From contig NZ_JACHFN010000002.1 of the NCBI RefSeq assembly GCF_014201885.1, forward strand, positions 248,001 through 312,000: 64,000 nt of DNA, written 5' to 3'. Every line of letters begins with the position of its first letter. The first letter of the stretch is position 1. A program made the translations under genes and the position numbers. Origin of the DNA: Deinococcus budaensis (lineage in GTDB: Bacteria; Deinococcota; Deinococci; Deinococcales; Deinococcaceae). Below are positions 63,515 to 64,000 of this stretch, piece by piece. A model generated the notes under the pieces. The model was not told where the DNA came from and searched no databases. It saw only the letters and a list, made by a program, of their open reading frames with translations.

Positions 63515-64000
63515 TTGCAGGACCCCGAAAAAGTACAAGACCGGCTGGTGGCCGACCGCAAGGTGCGCGCGGTCGCCCAGGCGGGCAGCTACGGCACCGA
63601 CGACGGCTGGGCAGGCAGCCAACCCACACTGGTCGTCTTCGAGCGCGGGCTGATCTCGCCGCAGAGCGAGACGCGGGCGGGCGTCACCGTGCAGCGCTAC
63701 CCCTACGAGAAACTGGAGCAGTGGCGCGACTGGGACGTGGCCCGCGAGGAGGCGCCGGTCGCGCTGCTGGCGACCAGCCGGGTGGTCTACGATCCCACCG
63801 GGCATTTCGGCCGTATCCAGCGGACCCTCTGGACCCTCAACGAGGAGCGCCTGGCCGGACACCGCGAGGAGCTGCTGGGTCAGGCCCAGGGGCGGCTGGA
63901 CACGGCGCGGCGCACCCTCACCGGCCCCGGCCACGGCGTGCAGGAGCAGCTGCTGGCGCTGGCCGAGGCGCGGGCGGTGGCCCTCGACCTGCTCTACCCC
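63515..64000 (+). CDS. Nucleotidyltransferase-like protein, 5' part
   Basis: Open to the right edge, 162 codons visible, TTG start with GGAGG 5 nt upstream. It begins [42 protein letters not shown] resembles the minimal nucleotidyltransferase motif (GS with downstream acidic residues), and long charged helices follow ([20 protein letters not shown]). The family is uncertain; an aminoglycoside-adenylyltransferase-like or MNT-like fold is an inference. No other long plus-strand start fits better. Confidence 0.6.
   Translation, partial: MQDPEKVQDRLVADRKVRAVAQAGSYGTDDGWAGSQPTLVVFERGLISPQSETRAGVTVQRYPYEKLEQWRDWDVAREEAPVALLATSRVVYDPTGHFGRIQRTLWTLNEERLAGHREELLGQAQGRLDTARRTLTGPGHGVQEQLLALAEARAVALDLLYP

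Overview
The window comes from a high-GC (about 70 % by eye) genome that I place in the Deinococcus-Thermus phylum, most likely the genus Deinococcus. The evidence is gene content (a DUF3208-like protein, two OmpH/Skp proteins and a LolA-like carrier in a diderm envelope, short type C/D SdhC/SdhD membrane anchors, a type-4 Fe-S uracil-DNA glycosylase, MsrPQ) and a striking promoter style: about 27 genes carry a TANNNT -10 box only 5-9 nt upstream of the start codon, the signature of leaderless mRNAs known to be abundant in Deinococcus. It is an ordinary chromosomal core region: no transposase, integrase, prophage or CRISPR array was seen. There are about 71 protein genes and one tRNA.

Layout. 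1-3.4 kb: end of a pseudouridine synthase, a small conserved protein, an MFS transporter, a PNPOx-fold stress protein. 3.7-7.1 kb: succinate dehydrogenase operon sdhCDAB. 7.3-13.1 kb: membrane protein (DUF2243-like), lipoprotein, DSP-type phosphatase, hemB, a tightly overlapping three-gene unit (DUF3208-like, 68-aa protein, DJ-1-like), msrPQ. 13.2-17 kb: a 993-aa P-loop/TPR (STAND-like) protein divergent from a secreted TPR protein. 17-21.1 kb: envelope-glycan set (lipid kinase, wecB, WecA/MraY-type transferase) followed by upp. 21.2-24.1 kb: a phosphotransferase, a degenerate GAF-HD-GYP protein and a cysteine-cluster protein. 24.1-27.1 kb: etfBA with two phospholipase A2 paralogues downstream. 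27.3-36 kb: beta-barrel-like protein, CMD protein, two OmpH/Skp chaperones, CBS-ACT protein, aminotransferase, WD40-like protein, CoA-disulfide reductase, serA. 36-43.4 kb: aat, thioesterase, LysM-M23 hydrolase, DUF1844/dtd pair, Fe-S UDG, LysM-NlpC/P60 hydrolase, LolA-like carrier, barrel-like protein. 43.5-51 kb: LEA14-type lipoprotein, amidase, lipoproteins, miaB, a low-GC lipoprotein, an orphan nucleoside-type ABC ATPase, PAP2 phosphatase. 51.4-57.9 kb: rel, tetR (with a small overlapping upstream ORF), pgi, a second (p)ppGpp synthetase-domain protein. 58-64 kb: MocR regulator, small membrane protein, rpsT, recX, tRNA-Pro(CGG), metallophosphoesterase, LLM oxidoreductase, and a partial nucleotidyltransferase-like gene at the edge.

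Themes: aerobic electron transfer (SDH, ETF feeding a quinone pool), stress and redox repair (MsrPQ, UDG, RecX, CoA-disulfide reductase, alarmones), and diderm envelope building (WecA/WecB, Skp, LolA, hydrolases, PAP2). Most promising for a second look: the STAND-TPR protein, the tandem PLA2 genes behind etfBA, the A+T-rich structured leader before the NlpC/P60 gene, the UDG gene that lacks a standard start codon, the small ORF overlapping tetR, the low-GC lipoprotein island, and three REP-like G/C palindromic repeats. All of this is read by eye; family names are recollected from motifs, not searched.
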